63,333 nt of DNA from Planctomycetota bacterium (GTDB lineage: Bacteria > Planctomycetota > Planctomycetia > Gemmatales > Gemmataceae). Location of the stretch: assembly GCA_016873225.1 (NCBI GenBank), contig VGXS01000021.1:1-63333 (forward strand), read 5' to 3'. The notes under the pieces are model-generated. The model did not search any database, was not told where the DNA came from, and was given only the letters and a program-made list of their open reading frames with translations. Made by a program: the position numbers and the translations under genes. This document shows positions 25,101 to 33,626 of the stretch, one piece after another (the first letter of the stretch is position 1; each line of letters begins with the position of its first letter).

Positions 25101-26323
25101 TCCCTCAGGGGCAGGTCGGGCCTGCCGGGTGCAGATATCCTGGGGTTTTCCCATGCCGCGACATCATGGTCGGAACCATCGCCACCGTCGGTTGCCGACA
25201 GGTACAGCACGACATCAGCCCCATTGGCGGGAGGTTGGAGCTTGATTTTGAATTCCTGCCTCGTCGCGATGGGATTGGCGGGCACCTGCCAGGCCTTGGG
25301 ACCGTCGCGTTTGCCGATATGTCCGACAGTGGTGAATCGCCACAGGGATTGCTGCCAAGCGGCAACCTTCCGCGCCAATCCGGGAACATCCCCGGGCGCC
25401 GCCTTGGCCCAGTCGGCCCTGACAAGGTCGAGGGGCAGGGACGCGTTTTTGCCAGAAAGGGCATCCCATAAAATACCCAAATATTTTGGATTCAAGCCTC
25501 GTTCCAAAGCCACCTGGCCGATGGTCTTCTTACCCTGCCCGATGGATTCGCGTTCGAGGACCGTCGCGGAAAGGTACGCCTCGAGCGCCAACCTTCCCCC
25601 GGAGTTGGTGTCGAATCTGATTCCCTGCAGGTTCACGGCCGTGGCGCCACCCGTCGTGGTGTGACGCGCGTAGAAATCGCGGATGGCCTTGAGCTTTTCC
25701 TCTGTCCAATCTCTCTGGCTGGTGAATGGCGAGAAACCGATGCCATCGGGCAGCAGGACGGCGTGGCGCGCGATATCCTTGGCCGACCCCAGGTATTTCG
25801 ACAGCAGGGCTGGCGACATGGCCATGGCATCGCCGGCATTGGTGAAGCCTTCGCCCGCCGCGTTGTCGGAGGGAAATTCGCGCGCTGGCTCGAGCGCGAC
25901 TCCGGTGAGGTCGCGGATGGTATAGGTGTATTCCGCGTTGTTCAACCGGCGCAGGACCACCTGGCCGGGGTCGCCAGCGCGGGCGCGGGCCATCGCGTCC
26001 AGCTTGGCGGCGATTTCCTTTCGGAAGGTCGCCGCTTCCGCCTTGGCAGGTTGGCGAGCCTCCTTGGGCGGCATTTCCCCGTTGTCGATCTGTTCGGCCA
26101 CCTTCGCCCAAAGCCTGGCATGCTTGCCTGAAGGATCCGGCGCCAGAAGGATTTCAAGCGACAATTCACCTTTGGGTTCCCTGCCCGAGTGGCAGGCAAT
26201 GCAATGCGATTTCAGGAAAGCATTCGCATCGGACGCTTGGGCCAGGACCAGAACAAGGGCTGCGATCACGGCGAGGCTCCATCGACGACCCAATGTCAGA
26301 TAATATGATCTCAATCCAGACAA
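22163..26323 (-). CDS. Planctomycete multidomain cytochrome (DUF1587/1592/1595/1588/1585)
   Basis: A 1,386-residue exported protein. A signal/anchor (SLAVIAALVLVLAQASDANA) leads into a c-type haem motif, CIACH at 41-45. Then come VVLRRLNNAEYTYTIRDLTGV (DUF1587), a long middle part of about 500 residues with beta-rich and Trp-rich segments, DSAWRRPLAQDEKEKLKGL (DUF1595), QATRLSYFLWSSAPDEELQ (DUF1592), SPILRGNWVSEVLLGEKLP with a second haem motif CAVCHQRVDPIGF near residue 1256 (DUF1588), and EPLLDRMMKRLESEGYKFG (DUF1585) at the end. Function of the set is unknown; surface or periplasmic electron transfer tied to polysaccharide use is one inference. The DUF1552 gene follows after 31 nt. Confidence 0.9.
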   Translation of the reverse strand: MSGLRSYYLTLGRRWSLAVIAALVLVLAQASDANAFLKSHCIACHSGREPKGELSLEILLAPDPSGKHARLWAKVAEQIDNGEMPPKEARQPAKAEAATFRKEIAAKLDAMARARAGDPGQVVLRRLNNAEYTYTIRDLTGVALEPAREFPSDNAAGEGFTNAGDAMAMSPALLSKYLGSAKDIARHAVLLPDGIGFSPFTSQRDWTEEKLKAIRDFYARHTTTGGATAVNLQGIRFDTNSGGRLALEAYLSATVLERESIGQGKKTIGQVALERGLNPKYLGILWDALSGKNASLPLDLVRADWAKAAPGDVPGLARKVAAWQQSLWRFTTVGHIGKRDGPKAWQVPANPIATRQEFKIKLQPPANGADVVLYLSATDGGDGSDHDVAAWENPRISAPGRPDLPLRDIRQSVAHLATSRARVIETAQACLSAAASLPPKFDAKGRVDAAKIHGAPPEMLDAWLQVLGLLSGSAQVSGHLLAKTQGVQNHDFIKGWAGAEALGVLANSSDRQVRVPGIMKPKGIAAHPSPARRVVIGWQCSQDDSYKLAGNLRHAHTECGNGVTWAVEVRRGETQQVLAKGIAQGPRDIPLNMAEPMPLGKGDLVLVSIGPRDGNHSCDLTAIDFTMTGIKSGKAWDLARDVAPDILAGNPHADSFGNAAVWHFFSVSEKDVANQPVIPAASTLAKWRSASREDRLTIAKAIGELLNNPGVKGPDAVLRQDLLAPTGPLVTAASKAGTPPKNSTAGPDPAIFGKAPEGIAPVNPATLVLKAPSIIEVRIPADIAAGSEFLATGTLLDPKGSVQLRVGTSRPATAEAVAPGAPTPANGRSTWSDGDKGLVFGDPILVAENSPTRERLLGGFRAFRSVFPAALCYTKIVPVDEVVTLTLFYREDDHLKRLMLTPDQSAELDRLWNELHFISHDALKLVDAFEQLWQFATQDADPSAFTPLREPIRRRAEEFRKELVAAEPRHLEAVVALADSAWRRPLAQDEKEKLKGLYRDLRANELPHDEAIRLLLSRVLASPSFLYRLESPAKGSTNSPISGLEQATRLSYFLWSSAPDEELQRLAAEGRLADKAVLAAQAKRMLADPRARRLAAEFGLQWLHLYGFEKSDEKSPRHFPTFPALKGVMREEAVLFLADIFSQNRSLLELVDADFTWLNGDLAKHYGIPGVNGPEWRRVEGVRRHGRGGILTLAATLSQQSGASRTSPILRGNWVSEVLLGEKLPKPPKNVPQLPEDEAGTANLTVRQLVEKHSADARCAVCHQRVDPIGFSLEGYDAIGRSRVKDLAGRPIDTKAKLRDGTELDGVDGLRKMLSSTRRDAFIRQFCRKLLGYSLGRGTQIADEPLLDRMMKRLESEGYKFGTLLEEIVTSQPFMQIRGKDALADQ

Positions 26324-26398
26324 AATTATCGTTTCAATAAAATTCTTCGCAACCCTATGCTACCCCTGTCGCCTTTGCCCCACCACCGGAGTCCGCCC

Positions 26399-27205
26399 AT
26401 GAAAATCATCCGCTTCCAAGATCCCCAAGGCACCATTCGCCACGGCGTTGACCACGGCGCCGGCAAGGTGACGGTCCTTGAAGGGTCGCTGTTTGGTTCC
26501 CGCAAGGACACGGGTGTCGCCGCTCAGGTCGCCAAGTTGCTGGCGCCCCTTGAACCCCGCGACATCATGTGCATCGGTCTCAATTACCGCAAGCATGCCG
26601 AGGAAGGTGGCAAACCGGTTCCCGAGAACCCGGTGCTCTTCATGAAAAACGCCGGCACACTCCAGAACCCCGGCGACCCGATCGTCCTTCCCCGTGTCCT
26701 GCGCAGCGACGAGGTTGATTACGAATGTGAATTGGCGGTCATCATCGGCAAGGCCTGCCACAATGTCTCCAAGGCCGACGCCCTTTCCCATGTGCTCGGT
26801 TACACATGCGCCAATGATGTCAGCGCCCGCGACTGGCAGATGAACGGAGGCGGCGGACAGTGGTGCCGCGGAAAGACATTCGCCACCTTCTGCCCGCTGG
26901 GGCCTTGCATCGTCACGGCCGACGAGATCCCCAATCCCAACTCCCTTGGAATTCGCACCATCCTCAACGCCCAGGTGATGCAGGACTGGAACACCAGCGA
27001 CATGATCTTCGATGTTCCCACCCTGATCTCGTTCCTCAGCGCCAGCACGGTGTTGCAGCCCGGAACGGTGATCCTGACCGGCACCCCCCATGGAGTCGGC
27101 GCCGCGCGCAAGCCCCCCGTTTTCCTCAAGGCTGGCGATTCGGTCACCATCGAGATTGAGAAAATCGGTAAATTGACCAATCCCGTGGTGGAAGAGAAGG
27201 CCTGA
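26399..27205 (+). CDS. Fumarylacetoacetate hydrolase-family protein
   Basis: About 268 residues from the ATG at 26399, with CGGAG 8 nt upstream. A short N-terminal domain is followed by the FAH C-terminal fold: MCIGLNYRKHAEEGGKPVPE, the metal-binding motif DEVDYECELAVIIGKA (two Glu), and CANDVSARDWQ (Asp), which together bind Mg/Mn. ILTGTPHGVGAARKPPVFLKAGD closes the active site. Family members cleave C-C bonds in acylpyruvates or isomerise 2-hydroxy-hepta-2,4-dienoates; the substrate here is open. It is followed by an esterase gene after 17 nt, likely in the same transcript. Confidence 0.88.
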   Translation: MKIIRFQDPQGTIRHGVDHGAGKVTVLEGSLFGSRKDTGVAAQVAKLLAPLEPRDIMCIGLNYRKHAEEGGKPVPENPVLFMKNAGTLQNPGDPIVLPRVLRSDEVDYECELAVIIGKACHNVSKADALSHVLGYTCANDVSARDWQMNGGGGQWCRGKTFATFCPLGPCIVTADEIPNPNSLGIRTILNAQVMQDWNTSDMIFDVPTLISFLSASTVLQPGTVILTGTPHGVGAARKPPVFLKAGDSVTIEIEKIGKLTNPVVEEKA

Positions 27206-27222
27206 TACTGGAGGTTACGCCC

Positions 27223-28059
27223 ATGCTGGCAGCCGCTCTGTCCCTTGTGTTTTTGGCCGACCCCGTGATTCGCAGGGATATCCCCTACCTGGGCGCCGGA
27301 CGAAACGAAAAGGCCGACTTGTACTTGCCCGCCAAGGGTGATGGCCCTCCCAGGCCGGGCGTCGTCATCATCCATGGCGGCGGGTGGACGGGGGGTGACA
27401 AGGGTGCCAAGCGCGAGATCAACATCGGCACGACCCTGGCGAACGCCGGATATGTCGGCATGAGCATCAATTACCGGTTGCAGTTGAAGGATGGCCCACC
27501 CGCGTGGCCAGGCAATCTCCACGATTGCAAGGTCGCCGTCCGGTTTCTCAGGGCGAACGCCAAGGAACTCAACATCGACCCGGCGCGCGTTGGTGTGATC
27601 GGGGGATCCGCCGGCGGCCATCTCGCGGCGTTGGTGGGCTTGACGGGTGATGACAAGTCGCTGGATCCGGCCTCGCCTCATCCGGAAGTCTCCACCCGCG
27701 TGAGTTGTGTCGTCGACATGTACGGCCCGATGGCCGATGACAAGAAGCGCCTTGAGCGGTTGGTGCCGATCGTGGGAGCCACTTTCGCTGACAAACCCGA
27801 TGCCTTTCGAGCCTTTTGTCCACTCAACCACATCGACCCGAAGGATCCGCCCGTGCTCATCCTTCACGGCACCGCCGACACCACGGTGGAGGTAGCGGAC
27901 TCCGAGAGGTTCGCCGAGGCCCTGAAGCGGGGAGGCGTCAATCACCAATTGGTGATCATTCCTGGCGCGCCGCACACCTTCGACCTGCAACCCCGGCAAC
28001 GGGATCTTCGCCCGCTGGTGCTTGAGTTCCTTGGCAAGCACCTGAAGCCCGCCGGTTGA
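27223..28059 (+). CDS. Exported alpha/beta hydrolase (esterase/acetyl-xylan-esterase-like)
   Basis: A 278-residue protein with a short signal sequence (MLAAALSLVFLADP) and the BD-FAE/hormone-sensitive-lipase-like fold. HGGGW at 51-55 forms the oxyanion hole, the nucleophile is Ser129 in GGSAGG, the acid Asp219 in HGTADTTV, and the base His251 in GAPHTFD. All three catalytic residues are in the expected order. Family relatives de-esterify small or carbohydrate esters outside the cytoplasm. It follows the FAH-family gene by 17 nt. Confidence 0.87.
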   Translation: MLAAALSLVFLADPVIRRDIPYLGAGRNEKADLYLPAKGDGPPRPGVVIIHGGGWTGGDKGAKREINIGTTLANAGYVGMSINYRLQLKDGPPAWPGNLHDCKVAVRFLRANAKELNIDPARVGVIGGSAGGHLAALVGLTGDDKSLDPASPHPEVSTRVSCVVDMYGPMADDKKRLERLVPIVGATFADKPDAFRAFCPLNHIDPKDPPVLILHGTADTTVEVADSERFAEALKRGGVNHQLVIIPGAPHTFDLQPRQRDLRPLVLEFLGKHLKPAG

Positions 28060-28171
28060 GTGAGATTGCTGCGGGAATTGCCTTGACCGGAAGGCTCGCT
28101 CCCGCATATGGCGCACAATGGTTCCGTGTGGGGTCTTTTGAACCTGGCTATGGGATCGGGGGGCCAGGGGA

Positions 28172-28921
28172 ATGGATGTCTCGCTGATCGTCCCCACCTT
28201 TCGGGAGGTGGAGAACCTGCCGCATCTGGCCGCCGCCATTCATTCGTCCCTGTCTGCCTGTGGCCTGTCCCATGAAATCATCATCGTGGATGACAACAGC
28301 CGGGATGGCACGGAAGAGGTATGCGGCAAACTGGCGAGCCAATTTCCGCTTCGCCTGATCACGAGACGAGACGAGCGCGGGCTTTCCTCCGCCGTGGTGC
28401 GCGGCATGGATGAGGCCACCGGCAAGACATTCGTCGTGATGGACGCCGACCTGTCCCATCCCGCGGCGGCGATACCCTCCCTGGTCGGGGCACTCGACAA
28501 CGGCGCCGACTTTGTGATCGGAAGCAGGTATGTCCCGGGCGGAACCACCGAGGAAGGCTGGGGATTTTACCGCTGGCTCAATTCGAAGGTGGCAACCCTC
28601 ATGGCTTGGCCGCTGGCCAGCGTTTCCGACCCGATGGCCGGTTTCTTTGCCCTCAGGCGTGATACATTCCTGTCAGCATCCCGGCTCGACCCGATCGGAT
28701 ACAAGATCGGGCTTGAATTATTGGTCAAGTGCCGGTGCGCACGGGTGGCGGAGGTGCCCATTCATTTCGCCAACCGCCTTCACGGATCCAGCAAGCTGAA
28801 CCTGAGTGAACAGTTGAATTACCTGAGGCATCTGGGGAGGCTCTACGCCTTCCGTTTGGGGGGGCTGTTTTCGGCCGCTCCCGCCGTTGCCGACATTGAT
28901 CAGGGCAGGAAGGCCGCCTAG
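28172..28921 (+). CDS. Polyprenol monophosphomannose synthase-like GT2
   Basis: A 249-residue glycosyltransferase of the DPM1 group that would load a hexose from a nucleotide sugar onto a polyprenyl phosphate. Motifs are SLIVPTFREVENLP, EIIIVDDNSRDGTEEV, VVMDADLSHPAAAIP (metal-binding DAD), DFVIGSRYVPGGTTEEGWG, and SDPMAGFFALRRDTF. GYKIGLELLVKC and EVPIHFANRLHGSSKL complete the family. There are no C-terminal membrane helices, so it is the soluble, DPM1-like type. Its last 204 nt overlap the end of the convergent membrane protein gene. Confidence 0.87.
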   Translation: MDVSLIVPTFREVENLPHLAAAIHSSLSACGLSHEIIIVDDNSRDGTEEVCGKLASQFPLRLITRRDERGLSSAVVRGMDEATGKTFVVMDADLSHPAAAIPSLVGALDNGADFVIGSRYVPGGTTEEGWGFYRWLNSKVATLMAWPLASVSDPMAGFFALRRDTFLSASRLDPIGYKIGLELLVKCRCARVAEVPIHFANRLHGSSKLNLSEQLNYLRHLGRLYAFRLGGLFSAAPAVADIDQGRKAA

Positions 28922-30361
28922 GCATTCCACAAGACGCCTCCGCCTCAACCGCCAAATGGCCAGCGCCAGCCAACTGACCAGGGCGCACCCGACGATAGGC
29001 CATAATCCCGGAATCATCCGAGTGGTCCAGGGGCCGGTTTGCCACATCGTCAAACCCAAAACGGTTCCCCATGCGCCCAACACGGCCAAGTCCGCCACTT
29101 TGGCAGGATTTGTTGATAGGTATGTCCCCAGGAGGAAAAAACCCGGTGCGAGGAACGGAACAAACCATCGCACGGAACAACTTCCGCCGCTGTGATTGTT
29201 CGACATGAGCGAGTAAAGGCCCCACGCCGCGCCACACCAACCCAAGCAAGCCAGAAGTTCAAGATTCCACTTGGAACGGGCCATGGTGGCCAAGGCCGGA
29301 AGGCAGAGGAGCAGGGGAAGGTTGTGGACGAGTACTCCATGTTTACCACCCAGAAGGGATCCGGCGTATAGCAGGAACCCTCCGAACGAATGCCGCATGA
29401 CGCCGGTCATGTTGCCGCTGCTGAAAGGTGAGCCTGGCCAGGCAAGATGTTCCGGAACCGCGTTCAAGGGGCCGGCCACGCCCCCGATGGACAGGTTGAT
29501 CCAGTGGCAGGCGACCACCCACGGCGCCGCGGCGAGGCAAGCCGCCATCAGGGACACGGCTTGTCTGCGGACCGCCAGCAGCGCCAGCCCGCAGACAAGC
29601 ATCAGTGGTCCGCTACCCAGGTCCAGGTTGTATCCAAACCCAAGCGCGCACCCGAGCAGCGTCGCCCAGGTGACGCGCGCCGGTTGTTGCAAGTCACCTG
29701 AAGCCATCCGCACCGTGGCGAGGCACCAGAAAGAGGCCACCGCCAGTTGCAGGATGTGGGCATTCACCTGTCTTGTGTAGGCGAGGGCAAAAGTTCCCAA
29801 GGCGAATGAACCAAGCCAAAGCGCGTGGGTTTTCCAAGGCAGGCCGAGTTGCCTCCCCAGCAGGTGCAGGCACACCAGAGACGCGGCGAACGCGGCCACC
29901 GAGGTCATTTGCGTCAGCAGCCAGATGAAAACCTCGGGGCTTTTGTCCGGCGCGGGAGCCAGTCCGACCCATTCAAACGGTCGATACAAGGCCGCGAGAA
30001 CAAGCGAAACCACCGGAGGTTTGTCACTGTGGTAATGGCCGTTGATGAGGAGTTTGTCGAGCGTGCCGGTGGCCCTCAGGTTCGCCTCAGCCGGGTCGTA
30101 GGGTGAATGTCCGGAGGGAGCCAACGCGATGTTCACGAACATCGAATTGTCAATGGCCAGGGTGCCCCGACTGAGGAGCGATTCCACCGCCGCCAACCTG
30201 CTGCCATCGTTCCATGACCCGGCGTGGAAGCGGACACCGGTGGCGGCGAGAAGCAATCCCAATCCCGTGATGAGGCATGGGGCCAACCATTCGCCGGGGA
30301 ACACAAAGTTACCCCGTGATTCAGATACAAGGGAAGAATTCGTGGTTCTTGTTGAATCCAT
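28718..30361 (-). CDS. Polytopic membrane protein, GT39-like
   Basis: A 547-residue protein with about 11 hydrophobic segments. The long first loop has SRGTLAIDNSMFVNIA, NGHYHSDKPPVVSLVLAALY, where HSDKPP is the loop motif of GT-C/PMT-like transferases. The last 68 residues (from about residue 480) are the antisense of the DPM1-like gene, are low in hydrophobicity and look non-homologous; the natural protein probably ends near RRRRLVE. Pairing with the convergent DPM1-like enzyme suggests lipid-linked sugar use, but they are on opposite strands. An acceptor cannot be named. Confidence 0.7.
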   Translation of the reverse strand: MDSTRTTNSSLVSESRGNFVFPGEWLAPCLITGLGLLLAATGVRFHAGSWNDGSRLAAVESLLSRGTLAIDNSMFVNIALAPSGHSPYDPAEANLRATGTLDKLLINGHYHSDKPPVVSLVLAALYRPFEWVGLAPAPDKSPEVFIWLLTQMTSVAAFAASLVCLHLLGRQLGLPWKTHALWLGSFALGTFALAYTRQVNAHILQLAVASFWCLATVRMASGDLQQPARVTWATLLGCALGFGYNLDLGSGPLMLVCGLALLAVRRQAVSLMAACLAAAPWVVACHWINLSIGGVAGPLNAVPEHLAWPGSPFSSGNMTGVMRHSFGGFLLYAGSLLGGKHGVLVHNLPLLLCLPALATMARSKWNLELLACLGWCGAAWGLYSLMSNNHSGGSCSVRWFVPFLAPGFFLLGTYLSTNPAKVADLAVLGAWGTVLGLTMWQTGPWTTRMIPGLWPIVGCALVSWLALAIWRLRRRRLVECLGGLPALINVGNGGSGRKQPPQTEGVEPPQMPQVIQLFTQVQLAGSVKAVGEMNGHLRHPCAPALDQ

Positions 30362-30554
30362 CTCCTAGCCATCGGCTTTACAGTCAAGATTTCCCCAACG
30401 AAAAACATTCAAACCCAATGATTGGATTTCCGGAGCCTTGTTGCCAGATCACCGTGAACATCAAGTGAAGGTGGGAAATGGATGTCTGTCAAATATGCCA
30501 AGACACTGATCGGTCGAATGGCGCGGATTTGTGAGATGGAACAGTTTTCGATGA

Positions 30555-31637
30555 TTAGTCGAGGTTCACCACTTCGCCGCCAGCGCGGGTTCCAAGCGCC
30601 GAGTAAGTGGCCGCGGCGATCGAATCGCGCAGGAACTTGACTGATCCGTCAGCGAAGACAAAATTCGCGCCGCCGGAGTGGTTGCTGCCAAAGCTGAACT
30701 CGTACTCGCCGAACAGGGCGCTACCCGGAGTTTGGCGCGGATAATTCATGCGCACGGCCGTTGAACCCAGGCACTCGGACATGTCTCCCTGATTGCTGGT
30801 GTCGATGTCGTCGCTACCGATAAGCCAGTGATCCTTGCGGCCCTGGTTGATGGCGTTGTTTTCGGCTGACAACCCGGCCAGGGGAATATCAATACGGGAG
30901 CTGATCGCCTCACCCACCATGATGGTATTGGAACTGCCATCGATGATGCTGGCAAAGCTGATGCCGTTGCCGATGCCGTCATAGGCTTTGCCGTTGTAGG
31001 TGATGCGCTGGTTGCCACTGTAGGCGGTGATGAAAATGCCGTCCCATTGGGAGTTGTCTTCCGTTCCACCGGTTCCGCCCCAAGGGCGGGCCGAGGTGGC
31101 GTTGCGAGCCCTGTCGGATTTTTGAAGTCCGGAAACACAGCCCAGGTAGTTGGAAGGAACCCTCTTTTGAACAATCCAGTTGTCGCCGGAAATATCGGCG
31201 ACCTGCTCCGGGACATCCGATGACGGGCAACGGAAGGTCTTGAACTTCATCTCGCAAACGCCGATGTTCCTGAGGTCTGGATTGGTGCTTGTTATATCGC
31301 CCGCCACCCCGGGCAGGCCCGCCGCCCATTGCCGGTTGGCCAGGCCGTCTTCCTGGAAGGTGAGGGCCTTGTAGGCCGATTCCTGTTCCATGTAGGGAAG
31401 AATGAAGGCGCTCCACATGGATCCGACATTGAACTCGGCGCCCATCGGAAAGCTTCTTTGGGCGTCATGACAGCTATGCAGGGCAAGCCCGATTTGCTTG
31501 AGGTTGTTTGTGCAACTCATGCGGTTGGCGGCTTCACGCACCTTCTGGACGGCTGGAACCAGCAGTCCGATGAGCACCGCGATGATCGCGATGACCACGA
31601 GCAATTCGATGAGGGTGAACCCGGCGCGTCGCGTCAT
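30555..31637 (-). CDS. DUF1559 prepilin-like protein
   Basis: A 360-residue protein beginning MTRRAGFTLIELLVVIAIIA, a type IV prepilin cleavage/methylation signal (cleavage after Gly, Phe methylated, Glu5 conserved). Next is RMSCTNNLKQIGLALHSCHDAQRSFP, the start of DUF1559, and the C-terminus has the H-X9-DG signature HSGGANFVFADGSVKFL. Such pseudopilin-like proteins are abundant in planctomycetes; their exact role, perhaps surface pili or secretion, is unknown. Downstream of a small lipoprotein on the same strand, 38 nt apart. Confidence 0.92.
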   Translation of the reverse strand: MTRRAGFTLIELLVVIAIIAVLIGLLVPAVQKVREAANRMSCTNNLKQIGLALHSCHDAQRSFPMGAEFNVGSMWSAFILPYMEQESAYKALTFQEDGLANRQWAAGLPGVAGDITSTNPDLRNIGVCEMKFKTFRCPSSDVPEQVADISGDNWIVQKRVPSNYLGCVSGLQKSDRARNATSARPWGGTGGTEDNSQWDGIFITAYSGNQRITYNGKAYDGIGNGISFASIIDGSSNTIMVGEAISSRIDIPLAGLSAENNAINQGRKDHWLIGSDDIDTSNQGDMSECLGSTAVRMNYPRQTPGSALFGEYEFSFGSNHSGGANFVFADGSVKFLRDSIAAATYSALGTRAGGEVVNLD

Positions 31638-31675
31638 GTCACGAACTCCCGATAAACTCTCGAACTGGAATGTTG

Positions 31676-32122
31676 CTAGTTCTTGGTGGAAAGCTCGAAA
31701 TTGAAGGTCCCGCCGCCCCCGCCGATACTTGCGGTTACCGGCGTGGTTTCAGGCGTTCCATACTTGGTGGGAACCAGGTTTTTCACGCCGCCAAGCACCT
31801 CGCTGGGCTTGCTTTCGGGTGGAACGGCCTTCCCATTCCCATCAACCCAGGCAACGAAAAACACCTTGTACTTTCCCGAAAAAATTCCTTTGTCACCCTT
31901 GGGATGCCGGGCCTCATATTCACCCATGTCGTTGGTCATTCCGAAGGCAAAACCGTGGTAGTCTGGCTTGAATTCGGCAACGTCCGGAAAGAACCCGACC
32001 TTGCAGTTGGGGAGCGGCTTGCCGTCGAGGGTTACCACGCCTCGCACCGGTTGAAATGCCGGGGTGCCGCAACCGGAGAGTGTCATGGTGGCGGAGAGGA
32101 TCGCCATTGCGAATCGATGCAT
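31676..32122 (-). CDS. Lipoprotein with carboxypeptidase-regulatory-like fold
   Basis: A 148-residue lipoprotein: signal MHRFAMAILSATMTLSGC with lipobox Cys18. The mature part begins FQPVRGVVTLDGKPLPNCKVGFFP, the typical opening of the transthyretin-like domains found next to DUF1559 genes, and ends in a Gly-rich, beta-strand-like stretch. No enzymatic residues. It probably acts outside the inner membrane as a partner or target of the DUF1559 protein 38 nt downstream. Confidence 0.75.
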   Translation of the reverse strand: MHRFAMAILSATMTLSGCGTPAFQPVRGVVTLDGKPLPNCKVGFFPDVAEFKPDYHGFAFGMTNDMGEYEARHPKGDKGIFSGKYKVFFVAWVDGNGKAVPPESKPSEVLGGVKNLVPTKYGTPETTPVTASIGGGGGTFNFELSTKN

Positions 32123-32223
32123 TTGTGCCTCCTGTTTAGAGGCTAGCCAAATGAGTCTGAATCGGTATGAATATTCAGTAAATAATGGATGAAAGTGCTG
32201 TGTTGGCGGTGAAAGTTGATTGA

Positions 32224-33549
32224 TTAGGCGCCAAGCAGGGCCGACATCGGCTTGCCCCGGTTGAGCTGGGCCGGGCGGTTTTGGCGGTCTCGCATTTCTG
32301 ATTCATGCTCGATCCCAAGTGTCGTGTACACCGTGGCGCCCAAGTCATCCAGCGAAAAGGGCGAGGTGGCCGGGTAGGCTCCCACCTTGTCCGAACGGCC
32401 GATCACCCGGCCGCCTTGCACGCCGCCACCGAAGAACAGGCCGCTGAAGCAGGCGGCCCAGTGATCCCTGCCCGAATTGGAGGAATCGATTTTTGGCGTC
32501 CGACCGAATTCACCCATCACCACAACCAGCACATCGTTGATGAGACCTGTCGAGGAAAGGTCGTCCAGCAGCGCGGACACCGCCTTGTCGAGGGGGGGAA
32601 GAAGGTCGCGTGACAGCCTGTTGAAGTTGTTGGAATGGCTGTCCCAATTCTGCACGCGGCCCATGTTGGCCTGAACCACCCGCACGCCCGACTGCACCAG
32701 ACGCCGGGCCAAAAGCAACGACTGACCGAACATGTGCCGGCCATAGGCGTCGCGCATGCGCTCGGGTTCACGGTCGATTTCAAAGGCTCGCGCCACGCCT
32801 CCCGAGGCCAAGACCCCCGCGGCGCGTCGCTGCTGCTCGTCCAACCGGCCCGATTCGGGCAGGCGTTCGAGAATCCGCTGGCTGGCGTCAACTTCCCTCA
32901 GGAGTTCAAGCCTGCCGGCGAGGGTGTCCACCGTGATGCCCTCGGGCAATTTCAGGTTGTCGACCTTGAAGCCCGCGGCGTTTGGATCGGAGGAAATTTG
33001 CCAGGGGTCGTGCCGGGGGCCCAGAAATCCCGCATGCTGGCCGGGCCACACCAGGGGGCCCTCACCCAGGAAGGTGGGCAGGGTTACGGCGGCGGGAACG
33101 CCCTGGAGACCCAAGCCGAAGTAGGAGGCACCCGCCCCATAACAAGGCCAGTCGTCGCGCGAGAGCGGTTTGTCGAAGCGCACACCGGGCTGAATGGCTC
33201 CCGTGATCAGGTGGTGTGTCGCCGCGGTGTGATTGTTGTCCTTGTGGGCAAAGGAACGCACCACCGCCAGCCGGTCGGCCCTTGCCGCAAGCAGCGGGAG
33301 ATGCTCGCCAAACAGGATGCCTGGGACCCGCGTCTTGACCACGCCGAAAGAGCCCCGAATCTCCACCGGCGCATCCGGCTTGGGGTCGAGCGTGTCGATG
33401 TGGCTGGGGGCGCCGGTCTGGTTCACCAAGATCACAGACTTGGGTTTTCCTGTTGATGCCTTGGCGAGTTCAGGCAACCCGATGCCACAAAACGCGGAAG
33501 CCCCGGCCTGCAGCAACACTCGGCGGTTGTAGGGTTTCGGGCTTGGCAT
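32224..33549 (-). CDS. DUF1501 Tat-exported protein
   Basis: A 441-residue protein with a twin-arginine-like signal (YNRRVLLQAGASAFCGIGLPELAKA). DUF1501 motifs are KSVILVNQTGAPSHIDTLDPKPDAP, FGEHLPLLAARADRLAVVRSF, NHTAATHHLITG, and late VVVMGEFGRTPKIDSSNSGRDHW, where the Glu/Arg and GRDHW are characteristic of this arylsulfatase-like family. An activity has not been shown. There is no cytochrome partner beside it: the neighbours are the lipoprotein downstream and the giant surface protein upstream. Confidence 0.9.
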   Translation of the reverse strand: MPSPKPYNRRVLLQAGASAFCGIGLPELAKASTGKPKSVILVNQTGAPSHIDTLDPKPDAPVEIRGSFGVVKTRVPGILFGEHLPLLAARADRLAVVRSFAHKDNNHTAATHHLITGAIQPGVRFDKPLSRDDWPCYGAGASYFGLGLQGVPAAVTLPTFLGEGPLVWPGQHAGFLGPRHDPWQISSDPNAAGFKVDNLKLPEGITVDTLAGRLELLREVDASQRILERLPESGRLDEQQRRAAGVLASGGVARAFEIDREPERMRDAYGRHMFGQSLLLARRLVQSGVRVVQANMGRVQNWDSHSNNFNRLSRDLLPPLDKAVSALLDDLSSTGLINDVLVVVMGEFGRTPKIDSSNSGRDHWAACFSGLFFGGGVQGGRVIGRSDKVGAYPATSPFSLDDLGATVYTTLGIEHESEMRDRQNRPAQLNRGKPMSALLGA

Positions 33550-33606
33550 GGTCTTGGTCCCTTCGAGGGGAATTCCATGAATCAGTCAAATTTCGGGCTC
33601 AACAAG

Positions 33607-33626
33607 TTTGCCACATTTGTGGCAAA
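33607..33626. promoter_or_regulatory. Perfect 9+2+9 palindrome, operator candidate
   Basis: TTTGCCACA and TGTGGCAAA flank TT with no mismatch. It is 58 nt upstream of the DUF1501 start on the minus strand, beyond the 3' end of the giant gene. There is no U-tract after it on either strand, so a terminator is unlikely; a homodimer binding site is a better fit. No second copy was noticed in the window. Confidence 0.4.

Noticed and set aside
33607..33626. Palindrome as terminator for the giant gene
   Set aside because: No U-tract on either strand after the stem.
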